From positions 310,001 to 374,000 of the forward strand of contig NZ_WPZO01000001.1 of assembly GCF_013031355.1 (NCBI RefSeq): a DNA stretch of 64,000 nt. The letters run 5' to 3'. The position numbers and the translations under genes are program-made. This DNA is from Ruegeria arenilitoris. Its GTDB lineage: Bacteria > Pseudomonadota > Alphaproteobacteria > Rhodobacterales > Rhodobacteraceae. Position 1 is the first letter of the stretch; each line of letters starts with the position of its first letter. The notes under the pieces are model-generated. The model did no database searches and was not told the origin of the DNA. It worked only from the letters and a program-made list of their open reading frames with translations. Below, piece by piece: positions 26,519 through 36,126 of the stretch.

Positions 26519-26743
26519 AAGGTCCTGCACTTCAGAGGTTCCTTGTTCGAGTGAAGTTGCCCCTTTTGCCACACAATCTAAGCGGATGTTTCCTAGATTG
26601 GGCTCGCGCCGAACTCTGACTTCATGAGTTTTTATGTTTTTGAATCAAATCTGGTTCTTGTCCCCGCGGGTTAACGAACGAGTAACGAAAGCAACTCTAG
26701 TTAGAATTGGTTAACAAACTCATCGGGGGCGATTGAGCACAGA

Positions 26744-27121
26744 TTGTTGTTTCGCCCCCTGATTGCTCTGGCGCGCAGACGGGATCGGGATGGCAAGCCG
26801 TTTCTGGATGAATCGCTGGTGGCTGCGGGTGAACGTCTGCGTGAGGATTTTGAATTGGCGCAAATCGGCCCTCATGTCGCGCAGAACTGGGACCATTTCC
26901 TGACCGCCGGAAGGCGTGGCAGTTTCAAAAGCGAGGCACATGGCGGGCGGGGCTCGTCCGATGCGCGGGATCGCGTGGAGCGCGCCTTGTCGGATCTCGG
27001 GCCGGGGTTGAGCGACGTGGCGCTGCGTTGCTGCTGTTACCTCGAAGGCTTGGAACTGGCAGAGAAACGCATGGGATGGTCGGCGCGGTCGGGAAAGATC
27101 GTACTGCGGATCGCGCTGTAA
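26744..27121 (+). CDS. DUF6456-like protein, short form with no ATG start
   Basis: 125 aa. The conserved block VAAGERLREDFELAQIGPHV-QNWD, ALSDLGPGLSDVALRCCCYL and EKRMGWSARSGKIVLRIAL matches the C-terminal domain I know as DUF6456. Relatives usually carry an N-terminal helix-turn-helix-like part, which is absent here: the frame is closed by a stop at 26702-26704 and holds only TTG candidates at 26744 and 26747. It may be an N-terminally reduced paralogue or a non-ATG-started gene. The function is unknown, but related proteins look like DNA-binding regulators. Confidence 0.6.
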   Translation: MLFRPLIALARRRDRDGKPFLDESLVAAGERLREDFELAQIGPHVAQNWDHFLTAGRRGSFKSEAHGGRGSSDARDRVERALSDLGPGLSDVALRCCCYLEGLELAEKRMGWSARSGKIVLRIAL

Positions 27122-27219
27122 CGTCTCAAGCGGCATTATGAATGCCAGTCAGAGCGCAATCGCATGATCGGGTGATATGTTTTGGTTGCGTTCGCGTGGT
27201 CAAGTGATAGTCACAGGTT

Positions 27220-28143
27220 ATGAATTTTACCCTCAGACAGTTGCAATATTTCAGCGCCGTCGCCGAACAGCGTAATTTCGGACGGGCGGCGCAGACATGT
27301 CATGTGTCGCAGCCCGCCTTGTCGGTGCAGATCAAGGCACTGGAGGAAAGTCTGGGCGGCCCACTGTTTGAACGTCAGGCCCGCGACATCCTGCTGACTC
27401 CGTTGGGGCGCGATGTGCTGGATCATGCGCGTCAGGTTCTGGGGGCCGCCGACAGGCTGGATCAATTCGCAAGGGATCGATCGGGCGGGCACAGATCGCT
27501 AGCGATTGGAATCATTCCGACAATCGCGCCGTATTTGCTGCCCGGCGTTCTGGCCGGATTGCGTGCCTCGGACGTGTCACTGCGCGTCCAGGTACGTGAG
27601 GCCAGAACCGAACGCCTGCTGACCATGTTGCGCGCCGGGGAAATCGACGCCGGTGTCGTTGCCCTGCCGGTTGGGGGAAATGAGCTGTTCGAACTGCCCC
27701 TGTTTCAGGATCGGTTCCTACTGGCCGGCAGCACAGCGCGCCTGCAGGGCATGGCAACAAACCCCGAGGCCTTGCGGCCACTGGACCTGAAAACCGCGCA
27801 GTTGATGTTGCTGGATGATGGGCATTGCCTGACGGATCAGGCGCTTGAGGTCTGTGGGCAGGACCGCAGTAGCGGGCTGATCAACATGGGCGCGTCCTCA
27901 CTGGCCACTCTGTCGCGCTTGGTGGCCGAAGGGTTTGGCCTGACCCTGATGCCAGAGCTCGCGGCGCAGTCGGAATCCGAGGCTGTGCCCGGTCTGAAGC
28001 TGATGCGTTTCAGCGCGCCTCAACCTGCGCGAACGGTTGGTCTGGTGCGGCGTGCATCAACCGGTCGTGAGGGCTGGTTTGATGGTCTGGCCGAAGTGAT
28101 CCAACGGGTCGGCGAAGATATCGTGACGGCCACGCGCACTTGA
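27220..28143 (+). CDS. oxyR: Hydrogen peroxide-sensing LysR regulator OxyR
   Basis: 307 aa LysR-type regulator. The winged helix is at residues 1-60 (LRQLQYFSAVAEQRNFGRAA, SQPALSVQIKALEESLG). The effector domain carries LDDGHCLTDQALEVC with Cys203 and Cys212 nine residues apart, the spacing and context of the Cys199/Cys208 redox pair of E. coli OxyR. It should therefore sense peroxide by disulfide formation and activate defence genes. It is convergent with a peroxiredoxin gene, sharing a terminator. Confidence 0.93.
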   Translation: MNFTLRQLQYFSAVAEQRNFGRAAQTCHVSQPALSVQIKALEESLGGPLFERQARDILLTPLGRDVLDHARQVLGAADRLDQFARDRSGGHRSLAIGIIPTIAPYLLPGVLAGLRASDVSLRVQVREARTERLLTMLRAGEIDAGVVALPVGGNELFELPLFQDRFLLAGSTARLQGMATNPEALRPLDLKTAQLMLLDDGHCLTDQALEVCGQDRSSGLINMGASSLATLSRLVAEGFGLTLMPELAAQSESEAVPGLKLMRFSAPQPARTVGLVRRASTGREGWFDGLAEVIQRVGEDIVTATRT

Positions 28144-28148
28144 AAACG

Positions 28149-28176
28149 AAAAGACCCGCCAATGGCGGGTCTTTTG
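28149..28176. terminator. Bidirectional terminator between oxyR and peroxiredoxin gene
   Basis: AGACCCGCCA (28152-28161) and its complement (28163-28172) form a 10-bp stem flanked by A-rich and T-rich runs on both sides, so it serves both convergent genes. Confidence 0.88.
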
Positions 28177-28195
28177 CAATGGATCGTAGAATAGC

Positions 28196-28744
28196 TTAGG
28201 CCAGAGCCGGCTCTTTGGCTTCGTCTAGGTGTTTTTTCAGGTTTTCCGGCGAGGACACGCCATAGGGGTCTTCGGGGCAGTTATCCATCAGGCCGGGCTC
28301 TTCGAACCATGCCTCGACCACACCGTCGTTGACGATGGCGGCATAGCGCCACGAGCGCATACCAAAGCCCAGGTTGTCCTTGTCGACCAGCATACCCATC
28401 TTGCGGGTGAATTCGCCCGAACCATCAGGGATGACTTTGACGTTTTCCAGACCCTGATCCTGCGCCCACTTGTTCATGACAAAGCTGTCATTCACCGACA
28501 TGCAGTAAATCTCGTCGACGCCTTTTTCCTTGAATTCGGCATAGCCGTTTTCAAAGCCGGGCAGTTGGTAGGTCGAACAGGTGGGAGTGAACGCACCGGG
28601 CAGCGAGAACAGGATCACCCGTTTGCCGGCAAAGTAATCTGCGGTGGTCTTGTCTTCCCAACGGAACGGGTTGGGGCCTTCGACGGCCTCGTCACGGACG
28701 CGGGTGTGAAAGGTTACGTCAGGCAGTTTAGTACCGGATTTCAT
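28196..28744 (-). CDS. Peroxiredoxin (Prx5-like)
   Basis: 182 aa thioredoxin-fold peroxidase. The peroxidatic cysteine is in SLPGAFTPTCSTYQLPGF (PxxxTxxC). The rest, including VNDSFVMNKWAQDQG and MGMLVDKDNLGFGMRSWRYA, is typical of the Prx5/PMP20 branch, reduced by glutathione/glutaredoxin or thioredoxin. The start at 28744 is chosen because AGGAAA lies 7-8 nt upstream. An ATG at 28765 would place that ribosome site inside the gene. Position opposite oxyR suggests OxyR control (inference). Confidence 0.9.
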   Translation of the reverse strand: MKSGTKLPDVTFHTRVRDEAVEGPNPFRWEDKTTADYFAGKRVILFSLPGAFTPTCSTYQLPGFENGYAEFKEKGVDEIYCMSVNDSFVMNKWAQDQGLENVKVIPDGSGEFTRKMGMLVDKDNLGFGMRSWRYAAIVNDGVVEAWFEEPGLMDNCPEDPYGVSSPENLKKHLDEAKEPALA

Positions 28745-29008
28745 GCTCAATTTCCTGTGATTCATCTGTGAACTGCCGAAGATTTAAAACAGTTCTAAAT
28801 TGGCTTCAACGTCATAGTTGCGGCAATCGCGAAATCTGGCAGAGACCGCAAAACGCGCTGTTTGTAATGGAAAACTGTCAGGATTTACGCGATGTTTTTC
28901 TGCAATTGCATAGTGCGCTGTTATGGCAGCTATGCACGGGTGGCGTAGCTAACCACCGCAGTTTATATTATGTCGAAGCAAAGTGACCCAAAGTCAGGAA
29001 AGCCGACC

Positions 29009-29959
29009 GTGCGTGATCTGAAGATCCCCGAACAACGTCATCCCGAAAAGGCGCATCGCCAGGACAATGCGCAGCCGAAAAAGCCGAAATGGATTCGGGT
29101 GAAGGCCCCGGGTGGAAAAGGGTATGCCGATACCCACAAAATCATGCGCGAGAACAACCTCGTGACCGTCTGCGAAGAGGCCGGGTGCCCGAATGTTGGC
29201 GAGTGTTGGAGCCAGGGTCACGCCACCATGATGATCATGGGCGAGATTTGTACCCGTGGCTGCACATTCTGCAACATCGCGACCGGTCGCCCCGACGATC
29301 TGGATGCGTTTGAACCCGGTCGCGTGGCGCACGCGGTGCAAAAGCTGGGGCTGAACCACGTGGTCATCACTTCGGTGGACCGGGACGATCTGGAAGATGG
29401 CGGTGCAGAGCACTTCGCACAGACCATCCGTGCGGTACGTCACCGCTCGCCCAAGACGACCATCGAAATTCTGACGCCGGACTTCCTGAAATGTGATCCT
29501 TCTGTTCTGGAAGTTGTGGTCGAGGCGAAACCGGACGTATTCAACCACAACCTCGAAACCGTTCCGGGCCTATATCCCCAAGTGCGTCCCGGTGCGCGCT
29601 ATTTTCACTCGCTGCGCCTGTTGCAGCGGGTCAAGGAGATGGACCCGTCGATCTTTACCAAATCGGGCATCATGGTCGGCTTGGGAGAGGACGAGCAGCA
29701 AGTTCGTCAGGTCATGGACGACATGCGCGCCGCCGATATCGATTTCCTGACCATCGGTCAGTATCTGCAGCCCACGCCGAAACACCACGGCGTTGATCGT
29801 TTTGTCACGCCCGAGGAATTCGCATCTTACGAGAAGGCGGCCTACGGCAAGGGCTTCCTGATGGTTTCCGCGACGCCTCTGACCCGGTCGTCCTATCACG
29901 CAGGAGATGATTTTGCCCGCCTGCGCGATGCGCGCCAGAAAAAGCTGGAACAAGGGTGA
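29009..29959 (+). CDS. lipA: Lipoyl synthase
   Basis: 316 aa radical-SAM enzyme that inserts two sulfurs into octanoyl-protein. The auxiliary cluster cysteines are in [13 protein letters not shown], the radical-SAM triad is in [13 protein letters not shown], and the C-terminal [10 protein letters not shown] supplies the conserved Ser. The start is taken as GTG 29009 ([17 protein letters not shown]), which has AGGAAAG upstream and matches relatives. An ATG at 28970 adds 13 residues but has no ribosome site. Its stop overlaps the GTG of the next gene (GTGA). Confidence 0.95.
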   Translation: MRDLKIPEQRHPEKAHRQDNAQPKKPKWIRVKAPGGKGYADTHKIMRENNLVTVCEEAGCPNVGECWSQGHATMMIMGEICTRGCTFCNIATGRPDDLDAFEPGRVAHAVQKLGLNHVVITSVDRDDLEDGGAEHFAQTIRAVRHRSPKTTIEILTPDFLKCDPSVLEVVVEAKPDVFNHNLETVPGLYPQVRPGARYFHSLRLLQRVKEMDPSIFTKSGIMVGLGEDEQQVRQVMDDMRAADIDFLTIGQYLQPTPKHHGVDRFVTPEEFASYEKAAYGKGFLMVSATPLTRSSYHAGDDFARLRDARQKKLEQG

Positions 29960-31113
29960 CCCCCGACACACTCGCCCGGCTAACCCGGCTGCGCCACGAA
30001 CTGCATCAATATCCGGAGATTTCCGGGCAGGAGGAACAAACCGCTGCCCGGATTGCCGACGAGTTGCGTGCCCGCGGTGCCGATCAGGTGTTGACGGGTA
30101 TCGGCGGGCATGGTGTGGCGGGCGTTTTCGACAGCGAACAGGCTGGACCAACTGTTGCCGTTCGGTGCGAACTGGACGGGTTGCCGATTCAGGAAATCTC
30201 TGACGCGGACTATGCCTCGCGTGTTCCGGGTAAAGGGCATCTGTGCGGCCATGACGGTCATATGATGATGGTTCTGGGCGTGGCTGAGCAACTGGCCCAA
30301 TCCCGCTTGAAAGCGGGCCGCGTGGTGCTGATCTTCCAACCTGCCGAGGAAAACGGGCAGGGCGCCATCGCCTTTCGGGCTGACCCAAAGTTTGTCGAAA
30401 TCGCGCCTGATTATGTGTTTTCATTGCATAACCTTCCGGGCTTGGCGCAAGGGGACGTGTTGCTGTGCGAAGGGCCTGCCAATTGCGCATCTCGTGGGAT
30501 GAAGATTGTTCTGACCGGTAAGACCTCGCACGCGGCAGCGCCGCAGGATGGAGTCTCTCCGGCCGCGGCGCTGGCGTCCCTGATGCCGCAACTGGCGGGG
30601 TTGGGACGGGGCGGTTCTCTGGACGTCGATTTTGCCCTGACCACGGTGACACACGCCAACTTGGGTGAGCCAACTTTCGGTATTGCCCCTGGTCGGGCCG
30701 AGCTATGGGTAACATTGCGCACGGTTGCTAACGCCCGGATGCAAGCCCTGATGAACGAAGCCGAGGCGCTGGTGGCGCAGGTCGCCTCAGATCAGGGGCT
30801 GGGGTATGAGATCAGCTATGAGGACGTGTTCGAGGCCTGCGTGAACGCGCCCGAAGCTGTCGATATTCTCAGCCAGTCTTGCACCGAAACGGGTGTGACC
30901 TGCGAACTGACACCCAGCCCGCAAAAATTCTCGGAAGATTTTGGGCAGTTCGGCAAAAGCGCCAAATCTGCCATGTTCTGGCTTGGATCTGGCATGGATC
31001 ACCCGCAACTGCACAACCCGGACTACGATTTTCCGGACGCGCTGATCCCGATCGGAACCGGGATTTTCACGGCCGCGATTCAGCTGGTGTTGGGGCCGCT
31101 TAGTCCTCGGTAA
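29956..31113 (+). CDS. M20D amidohydrolase (hippurate hydrolase-like)
   Basis: 385 aa. It has the M20D signature [14 protein letters not shown] near the N-terminus, metal/catalytic residues in [13 protein letters not shown] and [11 protein letters not shown], and the dimerisation domain with [15 protein letters not shown]. Such enzymes cleave N-acyl or N-aryl amino acids and IAA conjugates. The GTG start overlaps the lipA stop, suggesting co-expression. The 3' end overlaps the convergent hpt gene by 14 bp. Confidence 0.87.
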   Translation: MTPDTLARLTRLRHELHQYPEISGQEEQTAARIADELRARGADQVLTGIGGHGVAGVFDSEQAGPTVAVRCELDGLPIQEISDADYASRVPGKGHLCGHDGHMMMVLGVAEQLAQSRLKAGRVVLIFQPAEENGQGAIAFRADPKFVEIAPDYVFSLHNLPGLAQGDVLLCEGPANCASRGMKIVLTGKTSHAAAPQDGVSPAAALASLMPQLAGLGRGGSLDVDFALTTVTHANLGEPTFGIAPGRAELWVTLRTVANARMQALMNEAEALVAQVASDQGLGYEISYEDVFEACVNAPEAVDILSQSCTETGVTCELTPSPQKFSEDFGQFGKSAKSAMFWLGSGMDHPQLHNPDYDFPDALIPIGTGIFTAAIQLVLGPLSPR

Positions 31114-31642
31114 AGCGCACTTTGCCGATGAAGGGCAGGTTTCGGTTGCGCTGCGCGTAGTCGATTCCATAGCCCACGACGAATTCATCAGGGATTTCGA
31201 AGCCGATCCAGTCGGACCGGAAATCAACCTCACGCCGGCTGGGCTTGTCCAGAAGTGCAATGGATTTCAGGCGGGCGGGCTTGCGGCTGCGCAGCAGCTT
31301 GGTCACGTGGTTCAGCGTGTGTCCGGTGTCGACGATATCCTCGACAACCAGAACATCGCGCCCTTCAATTGCGCCGCGCAAGTCTTTAAGAATGCGGACT
31401 TCTCGGCTGCTTTCCATCGAGTCGCCATAGGACGATGCCTCAAGAAAATCCACTTCGATCGGCAGGTCTAACTCTCGCACCAGATCGGCGATGAAGACGA
31501 AACTGCCGCGCAACAGGCCAACAACAACCAGCTTGTCGGTATTGCCAAATTCGGCGGTAATTTCACGGCATAGTTCCTCGATCCGGGCGGCGATGGCCTT
31601 GGCCGAGATCATCTCATCTATCACATATGCACGGTCGCTCAT
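31100..31642 (-). CDS. hpt: Hypoxanthine phosphoribosyltransferase
   Basis: 180 aa purine salvage enzyme. The PRPP-binding motif is [17 protein letters not shown]. The flexible loop region is [17 protein letters not shown] and the purine-binding part is [22 protein letters not shown] 31642 has AGGGGGC 4-6 nt upstream. The open frame further upstream was rejected. It overlaps the M20 gene tail to tail. Confidence 0.93.
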   Translation of the reverse strand: MSDRAYVIDEMISAKAIAARIEELCREITAEFGNTDKLVVVGLLRGSFVFIADLVRELDLPIEVDFLEASSYGDSMESSREVRILKDLRGAIEGRDVLVVEDIVDTGHTLNHVTKLLRSRKPARLKSIALLDKPSRREVDFRSDWIGFEIPDEFVVGYGIDYAQRNRNLPFIGKVRFTED

Positions 31643-31714
31643 CGCTGCCCCCTTGATCTTTGGCGCGCAACATACGAAATCACGCGCCATTGTCACCTGT
31701 TAATACCGGACGCC

Positions 31715-32161
31715 ATGCCTACTCATTCGGAAACCCGCCACTTGCCGTATACGGCGCAGCAGATGTACGACCTGATCGCGGACGTGGCGAAGTACCCCGA
31801 GTTTTTGCCCTGGTGCGCAGCTGCCCGTATCCGCCGGACTTATGCCGCTGGTGAGGCGCAGGTGATGGAGGCGGATCTGGTCATCTCGTTCAAGGTCTTC
31901 CGCGAACGGTTCGGCAGCCGGGTGACGCTGTTTCCCGATCAGATGAAGATCGATACCGAATATCTGGACGGCCCCTTCAAATACATGAAATCCGACTGGC
32001 AGTTCGCGGACGCACCCGAGGGTGGGTGCAATGTGTCCTTCCATGTGGATTTCGAATTCAAGAACGCGATCCTGCAAGGCATCATCGGGGTTGTCTTCAA
32101 CGAGGCCATGCACCGGATCGTTCAGGCGTTTGAATCCCGCGCTGCGGATTTGTACAGCTAG
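31715..32161 (+). CDS. COQ10/RatA-type START-domain protein
   Basis: 148 aa polyketide-cyclase/START fold. MPTHSETRHLPYTAQQMYDL, VAKYPEFLPWCAAARI, DGPFKYMKSDWQF and the C-terminal VFNEAMHRIVQAFESRA are typical. Bacterial homologues are annotated either as coenzyme Q-binding COQ10 proteins or as RatA. In alphaproteobacteria a ubiquinone-chaperone role is the more likely one. It stands alone between hpt and the MmgE/PrpD gene. Confidence 0.88.
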   Translation: MPTHSETRHLPYTAQQMYDLIADVAKYPEFLPWCAAARIRRTYAAGEAQVMEADLVISFKVFRERFGSRVTLFPDQMKIDTEYLDGPFKYMKSDWQFADAPEGGCNVSFHVDFEFKNAILQGIIGVVFNEAMHRIVQAFESRAADLYS

Positions 32162-32198
32162 GTCTTTACCCGCAACCGGCGCACGCTAGACTGCGCCC

Positions 32199-33494
32199 AT
32201 GAGCGATTTTTCCACTTCTCTGGCTGCGTTCGCAGCAGGCCCTGTCGAAACGACGTTGCCGACACGGGTCGTTACTTCTCTGTCCGTTCTGGACTGGATT
32301 GCCGTGGGGCGCGCCGGGGCCGCTGAGCCGGTTTCAGAAGCCGTACGTGACCTGGTGCTGGGCGAGGATGGCGCTGCACAGGCGCATCTGTTTGGCGGCG
32401 GTGCGGCCCCGATGCGCGGGGCGGCCTTGGTCAACGGCACCGTGTCGCACGCGCTGGATTATGACGACACGCATTTTGCCCATATCGGGCACCCTTCTGT
32501 TGCAGTTTTACCCGCCGCTTTGGCGCTGACCGAGTGGGATGACCGCATTCTTGTCGACTTCCTCGAGGCCGCGCTGGTGGGGATGGAAGTTTCGATCCGC
32601 ATGGGCCTATGGCTGGGCCGCGACCACTATCAGGCGGGATTCCACCAGACGGCGACGGCAGGAGCGTTCGGAGCCGCCGTTGCAGCGGGCCGTGTTTTGG
32701 GTTTTGACGTCACGCAGATGCGCAAGGTGCTGGGCCTGACGGCGACCCGCGCTGCGGGCCTCAAGGCGCAATTCGGGACGATGGGCAAGCCGTATAACGC
32801 AGGTCTTGCAGCCTCGGCCGGGGTAGAGGCCGCCTTGCTCGTCGCCAAAGGTTTCGAATCCAACATGGACGCGTTGGAGGGGGAGTACGGCTTTGGTGCG
32901 ACCCACAGGGGCGAGGGGGATGCGCCAAACGCTTTAGCCGGGCTGGGCGAGGAGTGGTTGTTCGAAAACGTCAGCCACAAGTTCCATGCCTGCTGCCACG
33001 GCTTGCACGCCGCGCTTGAAGCCGCGCGCGATCTGGACATTGCTGAACCCGAAGTGGCTGAAATCAAGGTCAAGACACATCCACGCTGGATGAGTGTGTG
33101 CAACCAGATGTCTCCGACCACGGGTCTGGGGGCCAAGTTTTCGTATCGGACGGTGATCGCCACGCAGGCGCTTGGCTATGACACGGCGCTGCCCGCCAGC
33201 TATACGGACAAGGTCTGCGCGGACCCGCGCCTGAAGTCCCTGCGGGATCGTGTATCGGTCGAAGTGGATGAAACGCTGTCAGAAACGCAGGCGCACCTGA
33301 CCCTGTTGCGCCGCGACGGTGCACGGCTTGAGGCAACCCATGATCTGTTGGCGCCGATGAGCTTGGCGGACCGCGAAGACCGAGTGCGCGGCAAGGCCGC
33401 CAAACTGATCGGAAGCGAAGAGGCGGACGCGATCTGGTCGATGCTGCGCACCGGTGGCCGCGCCCGCGATCTGGCAAAAAGACTGGCGGGTTAG
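32199..33494 (+). CDS. MmgE/PrpD family protein
   Basis: 431 aa, all-helical N-terminal domain of the MmgE/PrpD fold. Typical sequences are [19 protein letters not shown] (substrate-site region), [22 protein letters not shown] and [14 protein letters not shown]. Family members include 2-methylcitrate dehydratase and cis-aconitate decarboxylase. No prpB/prpC neighbours are present, so the substrate is not assigned. The stop overlaps the convergent pyrC stop by 4 bp. Confidence 0.85.
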   Translation: MSDFSTSLAAFAAGPVETTLPTRVVTSLSVLDWIAVGRAGAAEPVSEAVRDLVLGEDGAAQAHLFGGGAAPMRGAALVNGTVSHALDYDDTHFAHIGHPSVAVLPAALALTEWDDRILVDFLEAALVGMEVSIRMGLWLGRDHYQAGFHQTATAGAFGAAVAAGRVLGFDVTQMRKVLGLTATRAAGLKAQFGTMGKPYNAGLAASAGVEAALLVAKGFESNMDALEGEYGFGATHRGEGDAPNALAGLGEEWLFENVSHKFHACCHGLHAALEAARDLDIAEPEVAEIKVKTHPRWMSVCNQMSPTTGLGAKFSYRTVIATQALGYDTALPASYTDKVCADPRLKSLRDRVSVEVDETLSETQAHLTLLRRDGARLEATHDLLAPMSLADREDRVRGKAAKLIGSEEADAIWSMLRTGGRARDLAKRLAG

Positions 33495-34528
33495 ACCACG
33501 TGCCAGTGCAGCGGGAAACCCGGTTCAAAGACCGTTACCGGGCCATCTTCGGATTCGATCTTGTCGGGGTAGGCGACGGGCTCGCCCTTGGTCAGGGTGA
33601 TGGTGTCCTCGTTCACCGGCAGGCGGTAGAAGGTAGGCCCGTTCAGCGAAACAAACCCTTCCAACTTGTCCAGAGCGCCTTCGCGTTCGAACATCTCAGC
33701 CACCAGTGACATGGTGTTTGTCGCCGTGAAGCACCCGGCGCACCCACAGGCCATTTCCTTGTTCGCATCTGTATGCGGTGCGCTGTCGGTGCCCAGGAAA
33801 AACCGCGCATCGCCCGAGGTCGCTGCGGCCAGCAACGCCAGCCGGTGCTCTTCCCGCTTGGCGACGGGCAAGCAGTAGTAATGCGGTTTGATGCCGCCCA
33901 CCAGAATGTGGTTGCGGTTGATGATCAGATGGTGCGCGGTAATGGTTGCGCCCAGATCGGTATCGTTGGCTTTCACGTAGTCCACGCCGTTCGAGGTGGT
34001 GATATGCTCCATCACCACGCGCAGTCCCGGGGTGGCCTTGCGGATCGGGTCCAGAACACGGTCGATGAACACGGCCTCACGGTCAAAGATGTCGACCTCG
34101 GCATCGGTGACCTCACCGTGGACGCACATGGGTAGACCGATCTCGGCCATCTTCTCCAGCACCGGACGCACCTTGTCGAAATCTCGCACACCAGAGGCCG
34201 AGTTGGTCGTGGCCCCGGCCGGGTACAGCTTGACCGCCTTGATCAGCCCGCTGGCATGGGCTGCGGCCACATCGTCAGCATCGGTATCCTCGGTCAGGTA
34301 CAAGGTCATCAGCGGCTCGAATGTCATACCCTCGGGCAACGCGGCCATGATGCGATCGCGATAGGCCGCGGCCTGATCGCCGCGTACCACGGGCGGCACA
34401 AGGTTGGGCATGATGATCGCGCGAGCAAAATGGCGCGCGGTTTCGGGCAGGACGGCTTGCAACATCGCGCCATCGCGCAGGTGCAGGTGCCAGTCGTCGG
34501 GGCGGCGGATCGTGATGCTATCGGTCAT
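33491..34528 (-). CDS. pyrC: Dihydroorotase
   Basis: 345 aa class II dihydroorotase of pyrimidine synthesis. The metal-site signatures are [11 protein letters not shown], the carbamylated lysine in [14 protein letters not shown], the metal histidines in [10 protein letters not shown] and MEHITTSNG, and the metal Asp in [13 protein letters not shown] 34528 has GGAGG 4 nt upstream. A much longer open frame exists but is unsupported. Divergent from the coxD-like operon. Confidence 0.96.
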   Translation of the reverse strand: MTDSITIRRPDDWHLHLRDGAMLQAVLPETARHFARAIIMPNLVPPVVRGDQAAAYRDRIMAALPEGMTFEPLMTLYLTEDTDADDVAAAHASGLIKAVKLYPAGATTNSASGVRDFDKVRPVLEKMAEIGLPMCVHGEVTDAEVDIFDREAVFIDRVLDPIRKATPGLRVVMEHITTSNGVDYVKANDTDLGATITAHHLIINRNHILVGGIKPHYYCLPVAKREEHRLALLAAATSGDARFFLGTDSAPHTDANKEMACGCAGCFTATNTMSLVAEMFEREGALDKLEGFVSLNGPTFYRLPVNEDTITLTKGEPVAYPDKIESEDGPVTVFEPGFPLHWHVV

Positions 34529-34663
34529 GGCGCCTCCGCTATCACACAGGCCGCGCGCGGGAAAGGCCTTGTCAACGCACCGGATCGCCGTACGTCCCGG
34601 AAAGACCATGGCCTTGACGCGCGCGCGTCGCCGTGACCTTTTGTGGCGAGGGAGAGACATGAC

Positions 34664-35572
34664 ATGACACAGCCAGAATCCATTGACAGCGTTCAGAAAA
34701 TGTTGGGCGAGCAAGGCTACGTCTGCGGTCGAGCGCTTGCCACGGTTGTGTTTCTGTCGCTGAAGCTGGGCCGTCCACTGTTTCTGGAAGGCGAGGCCGG
34801 GGTGGGCAAGACCGAGATCGCCAAGGCGCTGGCGGCGGGTCTGAACCGGCGCCTGATCCGGTTACAGTGCTATGAGGGGCTGGATGCCTCCTCGGCCGTC
34901 TACGAATGGAACTTTCCGGCTCAGATGGTGGCAATCCGGACAGCAGAAGCGTCGGGTGGTGCGGATCGTGGCGCGCTGCAATCCGAACTTTTCTCGGACG
35001 AGTACCTGATCGAACGACCTCTGCTGCAAGCGATGCGCCCCGACGAAAACGGTGCGCCGGTCCTGTTGATCGACGAACTGGACCGCACGGATGAACCGTT
35101 TGAGGCGTTCCTGCTGGAAGCGCTCAGCGACTTTCAGGTGACGATCCCCGAGCTGGGCACAGTGCACGCGCCCGAGCCGCCCATCGTCATCGTCACCTCG
35201 AACCGCACGCGCGAAGTGCATGACGCGCTGAAACGCCGTTGCCTTTATCATTGGGTCGATTACCCCGATTTCGACCGCGAGATCGAAATCCTGCACGCCC
35301 GCGCCCCCGAGGCCGCCGAAGCGCTGAGCCGCGAGGTGGTTGCCTTCGTTCAGCATCTGCGCACTGAGGACCTGTTCAAGAAGCCCGGCGTGGCCGAGAC
35401 CATCGACTGGGCCAAATGCCTGCTGGCGCTGGACGTGATCAACCTCAGCCCCGAGGTGATCGGCGACACGCTGGGCGCGATCCTGAAGTACCAGGATGAT
35501 ATTCAAAAATTGCAAGGGTCCGAGGCGAAACGGATTCTGGACGAGGCGAAAGCGACGCTGGAGCCTGCCTGA
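34664..35572 (+). CDS. coxD: MoxR-family AAA+ ATPase (CoxD-like)
   Basis: 302 aa. Walker [17 protein letters not shown], Walker [17 protein letters not shown] and sensor 1 [15 protein letters not shown] place it in the MoxR group. With a VWA partner, CoxD-like ATPases work as chaperones that complete the Mo/Cu site of CO dehydrogenase-type enzymes. A ribosome site GAGGGAGAG precedes two ATGs (34659 out of frame, 34664 in frame). Its stop overlaps by one base the start of the kinase-like gene. It leads a block of Mo-hydroxylase maturation genes. Confidence 0.86.
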   Translation: MTQPESIDSVQKMLGEQGYVCGRALATVVFLSLKLGRPLFLEGEAGVGKTEIAKALAAGLNRRLIRLQCYEGLDASSAVYEWNFPAQMVAIRTAEASGGADRGALQSELFSDEYLIERPLLQAMRPDENGAPVLLIDELDRTDEPFEAFLLEALSDFQVTIPELGTVHAPEPPIVIVTSNRTREVHDALKRRCLYHWVDYPDFDREIEILHARAPEAAEALSREVVAFVQHLRTEDLFKKPGVAETIDWAKCLLALDVINLSPEVIGDTLGAILKYQDDIQKLQGSEAKRILDEAKATLEPA

Positions 35573-36126
35573 TGGGTAACGACCCCCTGACGATTCACAT
35601 CGTTGGCTGGCCTGGGTCAGGAAAACGGACCATAGGCACTGCCCTGGTCGAGATGATCGGCGGGCGCCTGATCGACAACCACCTGATGTTGAACCCGGCC
35701 AGTGCCCTATTCGACAGAGCCGATCCCAGACATGCCGCTTTGCGGCGTAGCCTACGGCATTCGGTCTATGAAGCGGCGTTGACGCTATCGCCTGATGTCC
35801 CGATCGTCTTCACGGATGCCCTCGAAGAATGCCCGGAAGATCGTGCTCTGATTGCCCCGACATTGGATTTTGTGCGTCAGCGTAGCGGTCGGTTCCAACC
35901 TTTTATGCTACGACTCAGCGAAGCCGAGAACCAAAGGCGTCTTTGTGATCCTGAGCGGCAAGGGCGTGGGAAGCTGATGGATCCGGGCGTTCTTTCGGCA
36001 TATCGGCGCGATCTGACTTTGCTTCGCCTTGATGGGGTGATTGAAATACCAGTGGTAAACCTGAGCCCGAACGAGGCAGCGCGCGCAATTGTCAATGCCC
36101 TGGATGACGAGGTGCATCGTGGCTGA
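35572..36126 (+). CDS. Small P-loop kinase-like protein
   Basis: 184 aa. Walker A is HIVGWPGSGKRTIGTALVEM at the N-terminus, followed by GGRLIDNHLMLNPAS and VFTDALEE, like the shikimate/gluconate-kinase type of small P-loop protein. No function is assigned. It lies in the coxD-coxE block with 1-bp and 8-bp overlaps, so it is certainly co-translated. CoxD and CoxE-type genes are normally adjacent, so this is an unusual insertion. Confidence 0.7.
   Translation: MGNDPLTIHIVGWPGSGKRTIGTALVEMIGGRLIDNHLMLNPASALFDRADPRHAALRRSLRHSVYEAALTLSPDVPIVFTDALEECPEDRALIAPTLDFVRQRSGRFQPFMLRLSEAENQRRLCDPERQGRGKLMDPGVLSAYRRDLTLLRLDGVIEIPVVNLSPNEAARAIVNALDDEVHRG

Noticed and set aside
26650..26716. TTAAC-type half sites resembling CtrA boxes between the divergent DUF genes
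   Set aside because: Spacing and second half-sites deviate from TTAA-N7-TTAA, so the match is not better than chance in AT-rich sequence.
28768..28986. Open frame of 72 codons upstream of lipA
   Set aside because: No ribosome site, no recognisable similarity and overlap with the lipA leader; treated as intergenic.
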